The notes below the pieces were generated by a model that saw only the letters and a program-made list of their open reading frames with translations, did no database searches and had not been told where the DNA came from. 64,000 nt of DNA from Deltaproteobacteria bacterium (GTDB lineage Bacteria > Myxococcota_A > UBA796 > UBA2385): the NCBI GenBank assembly GCA_018401435.1, contig JAGYJW010000037.1, forward strand, positions 1 through 64,000. The letters are read 5' to 3'. Of the stretch, positions 48,817 through 57,661 are shown one piece after another. The position numbers and the translations under genes were made by a program. Every line of letters starts with the position of its first letter. The stretch's first letter is position 1.

Positions 48817-50673
48817 ATGGTCGATCCCACCGCCCTCACTGACCCCGGCCAGACGCCCCTCGCGGCGAGCTCCGCCGAGGTGCCGACCCCGACCGGGGAC
48901 CGACCGCCCCCTCGGGCCGATCCGATGTTGGCCCAGGTGCTGGACGGCAAGTACCGGATCGACGCGGTGCTGGCGCGGGGCGGGTCGGGGCGCATCTATG
49001 TGGGCCGGCAGCTCAGCCTGGACCGGCCCGTGGCCATCAAGGTGCTGCGCTCGGATCTCGAAGGCGATGACGAGCAGCGCTTTGAAGAGCGCTTCTTTCG
49101 CGAGGCCTCCATGGCCGGCCAGCTGCAGCACCCCCATGTGGTGACGGTGCACGACTATGGCCGGGCCGAGACGGGCGCGCTCTACATCGCCATGGAGCTG
49201 CTGGGCGGCCGCAGCCTGAAAGAGCGCATGAGCGAGGGGCCCATGCCCCCCGACGAGGCCCTGCCCATCTTTGAACAGATCGTGCGGGGCTTGCGCCACG
49301 CCCACCGGGCCGGGCTGGTGCACCGGGACATGAAGCCGGGGAATGTCCAGCTTGTACCGGGCGAAGACGGCGTGGCCTTTGCCAAGATCCTGGATTTCGG
49401 CCTGGTGCGGGGCGGCGATGGCGACGCCGAGATCACCCGCGATGGCTACTTTGTCGGCACGCCCCACTATGCCGCGCCCGAGCAGGTGCGGGGGGTGGCC
49501 GTGGACGCCCGCGCCGACCTCTACGCGGTGGGGGTGATGCTCTACCGGGCCCTCTGCGGCAAGCTGCCCTACTGGTCCAAGGACGCCATGGCCATCGCCG
49601 TGGCCCATGTGCAGGACCCCTACCCGCCGATGGCCAGCCGGGCCCCGGATGTGGCCGTGCCCGAGGCCCTCGAGGCCATCGTGCGCCGCTGCATGGAGAA
49701 GGCGCCTCCCGATCGCTACCCCGACGCCAGCGCCCTGCTCCTGGATCTGCGTGGCGTCCGGCGCTTCGTGGCGCCGCACCTGCCGGTGTCGGTGGAGTCC
49801 ACCCTGGCCGGACCGACGCCGGCCTTGCAGGCCCCCTCGGGTGCCGGCCCCGCCGACGCCGCCTCGGCGACGCCCTCCCGGAGCCGGCGCCTGCTGGTGG
49901 GCGGCCTCGTGGCCCTGGGCCTGGCCACCGCGGGTGTGGGGGGCCTGGCCTGGGAGACGGTGGGCCCGGGGCGCCCCGCCTTGCTCCCCCTCGCGGATCC
50001 GGTCGCCGCGGTCGCTCCGGTCGAGATCGACGAAGATGCTGCGCTGCTGGCCCAAGACGGCCCGGTCGCCGATGATGCCGCCCCGCGCTCCGTCGCCCTG
50101 GTGGTCAGCAGCGATCCGCCGGGGGCCGAGGTCCTGCTGGATGGTTCGGTGCTGGGCATCACGCCGCTATCCAGAAAAATAAGCGTTCAAGCCGGAGAGT
50201 CCGGCCATCAGCGCACCTTGCGGCTGCGCCTCGCCGGCCATGAGAGCGCCGCCCTGGTCCTCGACACCTCAGGCGAGCAGGCCGCGGGCGCGGTGGTCCT
50301 CTCGCCCTTGGCCGTCGCAGCGCCCGCGTCGGTCGCGCCAGCGCCTGTCGCGGTCCCCGCCCCAGCGCCAGTCGCTGCCCCTGCCGCTGCCGCCGCAGCG
50401 CCGTCTCCCGCAGCGCCGTCTCCCGCAGCGTCGGCTGCTGCGCCGGCGGGGGGCGTGGTGGCCGATGGTGTGGTCTTCACCGAGGCCCAGGCGCGGGCCG
50501 CCCTCGCCTTTCTGAACCAGTCCGACAAGGACAGCCTGCTGCGGGCCGGCGTGGCCGCAAGGCAGGCCAACATCGTCCTGGAGCAGCGCCCCTTCGCCAG
50601 CCTGCAGGCCTTCGCCGACACGCCCTATATCGGCGAAAAGACGGTCGAGGCGGTCAAGCGCGCGGTGCCCTGA
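48817..50673 (+). CDS. Ser/Thr protein kinase with TM, PEGA and helix-hairpin-helix tail
   Basis: A 618-residue protein. The kinase domain spans about residues 45-320, with a glycine-rich loop RGGSGRIYVG, Lys in VAIKVL (about 74), HRDMKPGN (Asp about 170), DFGLVRG and APEQ. One TM helix (about 358-378) is followed by a PEGA domain (about 426-488), a Pro/Ala linker (about 502-548) and a C-terminal helix-hairpin-helix (about 552-618). The latter resembles the ComEA-type DNA-binding domain. The tail would lie outside the cytoplasm, so the kinase may sense an envelope or extracellular ligand, possibly DNA. The short AT-rich codon patch near 50173-50186 is unlike the rest. Confidence 0.93.
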   Translation: MVDPTALTDPGQTPLAASSAEVPTPTGDRPPPRADPMLAQVLDGKYRIDAVLARGGSGRIYVGRQLSLDRPVAIKVLRSDLEGDDEQRFEERFFREASMAGQLQHPHVVTVHDYGRAETGALYIAMELLGGRSLKERMSEGPMPPDEALPIFEQIVRGLRHAHRAGLVHRDMKPGNVQLVPGEDGVAFAKILDFGLVRGGDGDAEITRDGYFVGTPHYAAPEQVRGVAVDARADLYAVGVMLYRALCGKLPYWSKDAMAIAVAHVQDPYPPMASRAPDVAVPEALEAIVRRCMEKAPPDRYPDASALLLDLRGVRRFVAPHLPVSVESTLAGPTPALQAPSGAGPADAASATPSRSRRLLVGGLVALGLATAGVGGLAWETVGPGRPALLPLADPVAAVAPVEIDEDAALLAQDGPVADDAAPRSVALVVSSDPPGAEVLLDGSVLGITPLSRKISVQAGESGHQRTLRLRLAGHESAALVLDTSGEQAAGAVVLSPLAVAAPASVAPAPVAVPAPAPVAAPAAAAAAPSPAAPSPAASAAAPAGGVVADGVVFTEAQARAALAFLNQSDKDSLLRAGVAARQANIVLEQRPFASLQAFADTPYIGEKTVEAVKRAVP

Positions 50674-50682
50674 CCCTGCGGC

Positions 50683-51012
50683 TCAGCCCGCCCGAGGCCG
50701 GCGACGCCGGGTGATCAGGGCGCCAAGGCCCAAGAGCAGGCCCAGCCTCCCCGGGGCCGGCACCACCGCGCATCCGCTGTCATCGGACACGCAGTCGGCG
50801 TCCAGATCATCGGCGTAGCCGTCGCAGTCGTTGTCCAGGCCGTCGGTGCAGTCCTCCAGCAGGCCCGGGTTCACCCGCGCCTCGCCGTCGTTGCAGTCCT
50901 CATCCTGGGTCCAGCCGTCCCGATCGCCGTCCTCGTCGGCGGGCGGGGGCGCCGCACCGGCCATCGGCGATGCCAGCAGCGCGGCGATCAGGACCAGCAA
51001 GGCGGACGACAT
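50683..51012 (-). CDS. Small exported MopE-type protein with C-terminal sorting tail
   Basis: A 109-residue protein: signal peptide (LLVLIAALLASPMAGA), two MopE-like repeats (DGDRDGWTQDEDCNDGEARV; CTDGLDNDCDGYADDL) and a C-terminal hydrophobic segment with RRRR (LGLLLGLGALITRRRR), as in MYXO-CTERM tails. Probably surface-displayed and metal-binding. It sits between the two kinase genes. Confidence 0.85.
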   Translation of the reverse strand: MSSALLVLIAALLASPMAGAAPPPADEDGDRDGWTQDEDCNDGEARVNPGLLEDCTDGLDNDCDGYADDLDADCVSDDSGCAVVPAPGRLGLLLGLGALITRRRRPRAG

Positions 51013-51049
51013 GTCGGGGCTCCAAGCGGGGGCCAGGACGGAGGGGGGC

Positions 51050-52909
51050 TCAGGGCTTCAGCAGGACGCTGGCGCCGCCCACTGCGTCATCGCAGCGAAT
51101 GGCGCCGGCATCGGCGGCGGCGCAGCTCCAGCTGGAGTCTGCCGAGACCACGATCTGGGCCTGAACGGTGCCCCGACCCACCACCTTGCCCGACAGGGCA
51201 TAGGCGCCGGGGGCCACTGCGGCCGACGCGCTCGGCGCGGCCTTGGCCAGGCGCCCGCCGGCCTCATCTTCCAGCTTCAACCACTGGATCGTGGGATCGC
51301 TGGTGCTGAGCTGCAGGTCGAGCTTCGCACCGGCTGCGGGGGCGTCGGGGACAGGTGCCTCGGCGGTGGGCCCATCGTCGGCCCCCGCCACGGGGAGGTC
51401 TTTGCTGCCGCTGAGATAGTAGTAGAGCCCGCCGGCCAATCCCAGGCCCGCCAGCAGCAGAAAGCCCACCAGCAGGCCCCCTGCGAGGGCCAGCATCATC
51501 ATCTTCTTGTTGCCGGCCGGTGCCGCAGCGGCCTTGGGCGCGGTGCGGGTGGGTCCGGCATCGGCCAGGCCGGGCTGGATGGCGGGGGTGGCCTGGGGCT
51601 GCGGCGCCGGCAAGGGCGTGGGCTGCCAATTCTGTGCTTCCACCTCGGGCTCGGTGCGATCGGCGTCCATTTGGAGCATCGTGGGCTCGTCGGCCAACGC
51701 GTGCGGCGCCCCCAGGATGGGCGAGCCCCCCAGCAGGTTGCCCCCCGGCGGGGTGCCCCGCCCGCTGGCGCGGCCCGCGGTGGGTCCATTGCGGGTGATC
51801 ACCGGATCGGGGTGGCCGCCAGCGGCCTGGGCGGGATCGGGGACGTGGCGGGGGCCCGAGCTGTCCACCCGCTGGGCGACCACCTCGCTGCCCACGCCGG
51901 TGCCGCCCGCGCTCAGGCGCACAAAGACCTGCGATCCGGACAAGGCGCCGTCGATGCCGTCGCCGTAGACCTGGCGGGTGACCCGGGCCACGGTGTCCGC
52001 CGACCAGGAGTCCAAGGAGGGCCCGTCGGCGTGGTCGGCGAAGGCGCGCAGCAGCTCCATCACCTGCTTGGCTTCCAAGCGACCGGAGGGGTCGTGGTGG
52101 ATCATGCGCTGCAAGGTCTGCCGCAGGCTGCCCTCCCATTCGGCGTTGGGCAGGCCGAGTTCGGGCAGGCGGTCGATGATCTCGCGGAGGGCCTCGTCGT
52201 GTTCTTCGCGGTCCAACGGCAGCAGCGGCAGCTGTTCGCCGCGCAGCATCTCCAGCAGCAGCAGGCCCAGCGCATAGATGTCGGAGGGGTGCTCGCCCCG
52301 GTCGCCCAGGCGGCGCTCCGGCGACATATATTTCATGCTGCCAAAGCGCAGGACGCCGGTCTTGGCGATGCGGGCCTCGTCGGTGAAGCGGGCGGTGCCG
52401 AAGTCCAGCACCTTGACCTCGCCTTCGACGCTCACCATCACATTGCTGGGCTTGAGGTCCCGGTGCACCACCCGCAGGGCCTCGCCCCGGCCATAGGGTG
52501 CGCGGCTATAGGCGGCGTCCAAGGCCGATGCTGCGCAAAGGGCGATGCGGTAGGCCGCCCGCGCCGGGATGCGGCTGCCCGAGGCCGCGAGGCTCTCGAT
52601 GAGCTGCTTGAGGTCCACCCCATCGACGAATTCCATCACGATGGCGGGCTGGCCGTCGATCTCGGCGAGGGCCTCCACCCGCAGGATATTCTTGTGGTGC
52701 AGGCGCGCCAGCAGCCGGGCCTCGTCCTGGGTCCGGTCGAGCAGCTCCTCGCTGCCCGCCCACTGCTCCTTGAGCACCTTGACGGCCACGATGCGCGAGA
52801 TGCCGCCGTCGCCAGTGGCTTCGGCCAGGTAGACCCGCGCAAAGGTGCCCGCGCTCCGCTCCTGGAGCAGGGTGATGCGGAGCTGGCGTGTCTGCTGCGC
52901 TGCTTGCAT
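51050..52909 (-). CDS. Ser/Thr protein kinase with transmembrane and extracytoplasmic domain
   Basis: About 619 residues. The kinase domain spans about 10-280, with Lys44 in VAVKVL, HRDLKPSN (Asp151), DFGTAR and MSPE. A long Pro/Thr linker (about 300-465) follows, then a TM helix (about 468-495, MMMLALAGGLLVGFLLLAG). The last 120 residues include a Cys pair (SSWSCAAADAGAIRCDD) and could bind a signal. Likely an envelope-sensing kinase. The upstream 293-bp region shows nothing but the GATAGGCGC element and possible promoters. Confidence 0.93.
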   Translation of the reverse strand: MQAAQQTRQLRITLLQERSAGTFARVYLAEATGDGGISRIVAVKVLKEQWAGSEELLDRTQDEARLLARLHHKNILRVEALAEIDGQPAIVMEFVDGVDLKQLIESLAASGSRIPARAAYRIALCAASALDAAYSRAPYGRGEALRVVHRDLKPSNVMVSVEGEVKVLDFGTARFTDEARIAKTGVLRFGSMKYMSPERRLGDRGEHPSDIYALGLLLLEMLRGEQLPLLPLDREEHDEALREIIDRLPELGLPNAEWEGSLRQTLQRMIHHDPSGRLEAKQVMELLRAFADHADGPSLDSWSADTVARVTRQVYGDGIDGALSGSQVFVRLSAGGTGVGSEVVAQRVDSSGPRHVPDPAQAAGGHPDPVITRNGPTAGRASGRGTPPGGNLLGGSPILGAPHALADEPTMLQMDADRTEPEVEAQNWQPTPLPAPQPQATPAIQPGLADAGPTRTAPKAAAAPAGNKKMMMLALAGGLLVGFLLLAGLGLAGGLYYYLSGSKDLPVAGADDGPTAEAPVPDAPAAGAKLDLQLSTSDPTIQWLKLEDEAGGRLAKAAPSASAAVAPGAYALSGKVVGRGTVQAQIVVSADSSWSCAAADAGAIRCDDAVGGASVLLKP

Positions 52910-53202
52910 GGAGCCCTTGGATTCAGCGAGACCGCGCCTATCTTCCCGCCCGGAATGCGCCCGCGCCGTCGGAGGTTGGATAGGGGATTGCTTCCAGCGG
53001 ACTGGAGCAGTGGTTATCCAGTCGGACTCTACCACGTTGCCGGCCACCCGCCGCGGGGGTCTTGCGCCCTCCCGGCTGCGTGTGGTTAAACGCAGGTGGG
53101 TTGCTCCCGGCGGCAGCCCCATCCTGGGTCGGACAGCGGCCCCGCGCGACAGCCACAGCGGCTCCCCGCAGGGCCCGATGCGCCGAGACACCACGAGGCT
53201 TC
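52910..53202. other. 293-bp divergent intergenic region
   Basis: Lies between the divergent kinase and TPR-lipoprotein genes. Apart from the GATAGGCGC element on the minus strand, it holds a lower-GC patch around 53015-53040 and GTGGTTAAACGC near 53080. No ORF, RNA gene or inverted repeat is convincing here. Confidence 0.6.
52934..52942 (-). promoter_or_regulatory. GATAGGCGC element upstream of the second kinase gene
   Basis: On the minus strand GATAGGCGC lies about 25 nt before the ATG at 52909. Third identical copy in the window; interpreted as a -10-like element. Confidence 0.35.
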
Positions 53203-54288
53203 ATGCAGATGACGCGACCCGCCCCCCACTCCCTTCGCCCCTCGCCGGTGGCCCTTCGCGCTGTCCTGTTGCTGGTCGCCTCTGGCGGCCTGGCGGGCTG
53301 TGACATGATCGAAGGCCTGATCGGGGGGGGCGCCGACGCCGCCTGCGCCGAGGCAGAGACCCTCCTCAAAGCGGGGGATCTGCCCGGTGCGGCCGATGCC
53401 TATGGCGCTGCCGCTGCCGACAGCCCCACAGCGGCCTGCGCGGCCACCGGCTACGCCTTCACCCTGCTTCAACAGGGCGATACCAGCGGTGCGGACGCCG
53501 CTCTGGCCCTGGCCGAGCCCGAAGCCGGCGAGGCCCTGCCCCAGATCAAGCTGCGCCGCGCCCTGGTGGCGCTGCAGGCGGGCAACCTCGACGATGTCGC
53601 CACCCACGCCAAGGCCAGCGGCCTGCCCCAGGGCAAGCTGCTCGCCGCCGAGGTCGCCCTGGCCGACGGCGAGCGCGAAGACGCCGCCGCTCTGCTCGCA
53701 GAGGCCAAGGCCGCGGGCGGCGCGGTGGCCAGCGCTGCGGGCGACTACCTCGACCTCATCGAAGACGGCGATCCCCTCGTGGCCGGCCTGTCCGAGGCCC
53801 AGGCCCTGTGGGCCCTGGGCGAACGCAAGGTGGCCGTCCAGTCGGTTGAGGAGCTGGTCAAGAACCTCTCCGATGAGCGCGGCGACCGCGGCGACCAGCT
53901 GCTCATCTGGGCGGGGCGCGCCGCCTCCGTCGGAGAGACCGAGGTGGCCCGAAGCCTGCTGGAAGCGCTCATCTTCGCCCCCGAAGGCCAGCAGTGGCGG
54001 CGGGTCGCCACCCGGGCCATCGTGCATTGCGCCGATGGCGAGGGCGAGCAGTGCCTGACCCTCTTCGACACCCTCGAGGGCAACGCCCCCTCTGACGGCC
54101 TGGCCGACGCCCGCGCCACCGCTGCCTTCCTGGTGGCGGATCAGGACGCCGATCTCGCCAAGAAGCTCGCCAGCCCCTACATCTCCAACCCGGCCGCCCG
54201 GGCCCTGCTGGAGAGCGGCGACCGCGCTGCTGCCCGAGAATCCGCACCCGGCGGCATGTTGAGCGACTTCCTCAAGGCGGGGGGCTGA
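53203..54288 (+). CDS. TPR-like lipoprotein
   Basis: About 361 residues with lipobox LAGC (Cys near 33) after a long N-terminus; ATGs at 53203 and 53209 are both possible. The body is helical with TPR-like pairs (ACAEAETLLKAGDLPGAADA; TGYAFTLLQQGDTSGADAAL; RRALVALQAGNLDDVATHA). It is probably an outer-membrane-anchored scaffold in the periplasm. It opens the co-directional run of genes that reaches the peptide transporter. Confidence 0.85.
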   Translation: MQMTRPAPHSLRPSPVALRAVLLLVASGGLAGCDMIEGLIGGGADAACAEAETLLKAGDLPGAADAYGAAAADSPTAACAATGYAFTLLQQGDTSGADAALALAEPEAGEALPQIKLRRALVALQAGNLDDVATHAKASGLPQGKLLAAEVALADGEREDAAALLAEAKAAGGAVASAAGDYLDLIEDGDPLVAGLSEAQALWALGERKVAVQSVEELVKNLSDERGDRGDQLLIWAGRAASVGETEVARSLLEALIFAPEGQQWRRVATRAIVHCADGEGEQCLTLFDTLEGNAPSDGLADARATAAFLVADQDADLAKKLASPYISNPAARALLESGDRAAARESAPGGMLSDFLKAGG

Positions 54289-54291
54289 ACC

Positions 54292-54765
54292 ATGGCGACG
54301 CCGCTGCTCTCATCCGCTGCCCGCATCCTCGGCCTGGGCCTCGGCTTCGGCCTGGTGGCCGCTCCCGACGCCTTTGCCAAGAAGGCGGACGGTGAGGGTG
54401 TCCCCGTCTATGTCAAGGTCCTCGATGGCGAGGGCGAACCCGTCAGCACAGCGGTCGTCCGCCACCCCGACGAGGCCGACCGGCACCGGGTCAACGCGCT
54501 GACGGGCGAGTGGTTCGCCTCGGTGCTCTACCTGCCCGATGGCAGCGAGATGATCTTCACCCCCGGCATGAGCATCACCCTCGAGGTGTCGGCGCCGGGC
54601 TACATGACGCAGATCGTCGCCTACGACATCCGCAAGCGGAAGAACAAGATCGAGATCACGCTCCCGCCACTCCCCATCGAAGTTGAAGAGGAGATCGAGG
54701 AGCCCCTCATCCAGTTCGGCCGCGACCGTCCCCGGGACGTCGGCGGCGCCGGTCCGGCCAATTGA
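54292..54765 (+). CDS. Exported carboxypeptidase-regulatory-like domain protein
   Basis: A 157-residue protein with a signal peptide (GLGLGFGLVAAPDAFA). A CarboxypepD_reg-like beta-sandwich follows (VPVYVKVLDGEGEPVSTAVV ... EVSAPGYMTQIVAYDIRK). The acidic EEEIEE segment near residue 130 is unusual. It is only 3 bp after the preceding lipoprotein gene. Probably an extracytoplasmic binding or structural module. Confidence 0.85.
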   Translation: MATPLLSSAARILGLGLGFGLVAAPDAFAKKADGEGVPVYVKVLDGEGEPVSTAVVRHPDEADRHRVNALTGEWFASVLYLPDGSEMIFTPGMSITLEVSAPGYMTQIVAYDIRKRKNKIEITLPPLPIEVEEEIEEPLIQFGRDRPRDVGGAGPAN

Positions 54766-54831
54766 GGGCCAACCCCTGATTTTCGTCTTCGGTGCCGCGC
54801 GCGCCCGTCGCGCCGCCCAAGGAGCCTCCTC

Positions 54832-56167
54832 GTGAGCAATCGCCTCCCTGCCAAGACCCTGTTCCTTGCGAGCCTGATCGCAGGCGCCGGCGTCGCTGCC
54901 GCGGCCACCTGGTCCAGCTTCCAGCCGGCCTTCCCCGGCTTGCCCTGTATGGACGGCTGGGCCGGCTGCATCGTCGATGGCAAGGTGGTCAGCCCGGGCA
55001 TGGTGTTGGATGCCGGCCAGCGGCCCCATCCTGCCAATATGCGCATGGGCTTCTTCGACCTCGACGCGCTGCCTGGCCTCAGCCCCTTTGCGGGCCTGTC
55101 GGATTACGCCGAGAGCGCCGAAGCCGCGCCGGCACAGGCCCCGGTCCCCGCTGCTGCGCCGTCGCCGCGCGATGACCCGCCGCGCAATGACCCGCCGCAG
55201 GCCCGTGCGGAAGACCCCGTCGAAGACGACCGTCCCGTCGCTGTTGCCGCGCGCAGCAACCCCGCGCCGGCCCCGGTGCCGGTGCCGGTGCCGGTTGCGG
55301 CGCCCGCGCCCGCGCCCGCGCCCCGAAGCGATCCCGGCGCCAGCACCAGCAGCGCCCGCAGCGCGCCGCCGGCCCCGCCCCTGCGCCCGCCCCTGCGCCC
55401 GCGCCGGCCCCTGCGCCCGCGCCGGCCCCCGCGCCCCTGCCCGTCGCGGCTGCCCCTGCGCCCGCGCCGGCCCCGCGCCGGCCCCCGCGCCGCCCCCGCT
55501 TCCGCCCCGCCAGGACGACGCCGTGGCCGCCGCCAGCGCCCCGGCCGCCAAGCCGCCGCCGCCCGCCGTGCAGGACGAGAGCTGCGACGACATCATCGCC
55601 CTCGAAGCCCCGGCCATGATGGGGCAGTTGGGCGCCGCCCGCCGCAAGTGCCTCGAAGGCGCGTTGGCGGGCGCAGGCGCCCAGACCCAGAAGAGCAAGA
55701 TCAGCGTGGTCTTGATGGTGGACGCCGAGGCCCGCGCCGATCGCGCCGATTGGGAGCGCATCATCAAGCGCCACCTCGAGACCATCGACCGCTCCGACCC
55801 CAACCTCTGCCTGAAGTACGCGGTGCACCTGTACCGGGGCGGCGTGGGGCGGGCCAACGGGGTCATCCGGTGGGCCGATTACGCCCTCGAAAACAAGGCG
55901 TCCTGGTCCGGCACCACCTATAAGAAGAACGTCTATACGCTCTACAAGTTGCGGGCCCAGGCTGCGAATCTGCAGTGGACCGCCGCCGACAAGGCCTTCG
56001 TGGAAGACCGCAGCGACGAGAACGAGCAGAAGGCCAAGCAGCTTCGGGGCACGGTCAAGGACTACTCCCGCGAGTGGCTGGATTATGCGCGGGCATCCGC
56101 CCAAGAGACCAAGGCGCCCCTGGCCCTCTGCGTGTCGGCCGCCGGTAGCGCCGAGTTCTGCCAGTAA
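54832..56167 (+). CDS. Exported protein with long Pro/Ala linker (frame broken in linker)
   Basis: The start is GTG at 54832. The N-terminal signal and a Cys-containing domain (PCMDGWAGCIVDG) occupy residues 1-85, and a Pro/Ala linker runs to about 240. A soluble C-terminal domain of about 200 residues (ESCDDIIALEAP ... VLMVDAEARADRADWERIIKRHL ... LCLKYAVHLYRGGVGR) follows. The linker must be read in three frames, with switches near 55365 and 55480, which suggests compression or slippage in the repeats. Both ends are intact and the protein is probably real. The stop overlaps the next start (TAATG). Confidence 0.75.
55258..55500 (+). repeat. Pro/Ala-coding low-complexity tract
   Basis: GC-rich (GCGCCC, GCGCCG, CCCCTG) repeats encode an Ala-Pro linker. 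The frame is maintained only if two one- or two-base changes are assumed, near 55365 and 55480. Confidence 0.7.
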
Positions 56168-57576
56168 TGGCGGCGCTGCCCCCGGGCCGCGCGGTCGCCG
56201 CCACCCTCCTGCTCCGGGCCGCTTTGGGCTTTGGGGTGGGCTGTGTGGGCGGGGACAGCCCCAGCGATGCCCCGGCGGCGGTCGCCGGTGGCCCGGTCGT
56301 GCCAGCCGATCTGCTGGCGCAGTCCTGGATGGTGCGCCTATCCGACGACACGCTTCGCGCCCCCTTCGAAGGCAACGCCGCCTGGGGCGCCCTCTTTCAG
56401 CGCGACCTGCCCGCGGCCCTCAGCGCCTTTGCGGCGGACCCCACCCAGGGCCGGGGCCTCGCCCGCGTGCACTACGAGCTGGCCGCGCTGCACGAACAAG
56501 CCGCCTTGCTCGCGGCAAATTCGACGCTGCAGGTCTATGGCGAGGACCGCCAGGACGTCGATCCGGCCGCGGTCGCCTACCTGCTCGCTGCTGCCCGGGG
56601 GCTCACGGGGGATTGCGCCGGTGCTGGGGCTGCCCTGGCCGAGCTGCCCTCCGGGCCGGCCGTCCCTCCCGCCCTGGCGCCGGGCCTGGCCTTCTGGAAG
56701 GCCCAGGTCGCTGCGGGCTGCCCCGCCACCCTCGACCTGGCGGCCGCAGCTGCGCTCCCCGGTGCGCCGGGCGCCGTGATCGCGGGCCAGCTGCCGGACG
56801 CGGGCACCTTGCCCCACTACCGCCTGGTCGAGCAGAGCGAGGAGCAGCGCGAGGTGGCCGCCGGCGACCCCACCACCCTGGCCCTGTTGGCCGAGTGGCA
56901 TCGCCAGGCCGCCCACCAGGTCGCGCCCGAGGCCGATGGCCCCACGTTGGACCAGCGCGGCGCGCTCTGGGAGATCCGGGACGAGGCGCCGGCCTTGGAC
57001 GTCTTGCCCACCGACGACGCTCTGCTCTTCGCCGACTTTCTGCTCCTGCCCGCCGATGCCGCCTTCCTGGCGGACGCCCGCAGCCGCGGGGTGCCTGCGG
57101 TGGCGGACTGGGCGGGCCAGAGCGCCCTGGCGGCGGCCCTTGTGCCCGCCATTCAGGACGGCGTCCTGGTACCCGAGATCGTGCTGGACCAGGCCGCCGC
57201 GCTGGGCAAGCAGCTGCTTGCGGCCATGTCCGCGGTCAATGGCGGCAGCCAGGGCTTTCACGAGCCCTTCGCCGAGCTGGCCCGGGTGGGCTTGCTGCGT
57301 GCGGGCATGGTGGTGGCCGATGGCTCGGATCAGTACCGGGACGCGGGCATCCTGCGCATCAATGCCCTGGAGCGCTCCAGCGGCCCGGCCGGCGATCCGG
57401 TCTTCATCGCCTCGGTGGCGGCGTGGGATGCGGGCAACCGCAACCCCCTTCGCGCCCAGGAGATCATTCACAAGCTCGTCGGCCGCTACACGGCGGTCGG
57501 CGTCGCGCGTTACCCCCTCGACGCCATGCACATCCGCCTGAGCCGAAACGCCGCACCGGCGACCCCGGTGCATTGA
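56167..57576 (+). CDS. Putative lipoprotein of unknown function
   Basis: A 469-residue protein with a TAATG overlap at its start and a lipobox-like GVGC near residue 26. The body is helix-rich and resembles repeat proteins (AALSAFAADPTQGRGLARVH; YELAALHEQAALLAANSTLQ). No family recognised. It lies directly upstream of the peptide-binding protein gene, so a role linked to peptide or cell-wall fragment uptake is possible but unproven. Confidence 0.78.
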   Translation: MAALPPGRAVAATLLLRAALGFGVGCVGGDSPSDAPAAVAGGPVVPADLLAQSWMVRLSDDTLRAPFEGNAAWGALFQRDLPAALSAFAADPTQGRGLARVHYELAALHEQAALLAANSTLQVYGEDRQDVDPAAVAYLLAAARGLTGDCAGAGAALAELPSGPAVPPALAPGLAFWKAQVAAGCPATLDLAAAAALPGAPGAVIAGQLPDAGTLPHYRLVEQSEEQREVAAGDPTTLALLAEWHRQAAHQVAPEADGPTLDQRGALWEIRDEAPALDVLPTDDALLFADFLLLPADAAFLADARSRGVPAVADWAGQSALAAALVPAIQDGVLVPEIVLDQAAALGKQLLAAMSAVNGGSQGFHEPFAELARVGLLRAGMVVADGSDQYRDAGILRINALERSSGPAGDPVFIASVAAWDAGNRNPLRAQEIIHKLVGRYTAVGVARYPLDAMHIRLSRNAAPATPVH

Positions 57577-57594
57577 TGACCGGTACATTGATCA
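57565..57594 (+). repeat. Tandem 15-bp repeat upstream of the substrate-binding protein gene
   Basis: Two adjacent 15-bp copies, CCGGTGCATTGATGA and CCGGTACATTGATCA, differ at two positions. The first overlaps the stop codon of the previous gene. Two further TGCAT motifs follow before the start at 57662, in a lower-GC stretch. Candidate operator or mRNA element for the transporter genes. Confidence 0.45.
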
Positions 57595-57661
57595 GCAGTG
57601 CATGGGTCGATGGTGCATTCAAGAACTTCGGCAATGGCGCTGTGACACCAGGAGCAACCCG

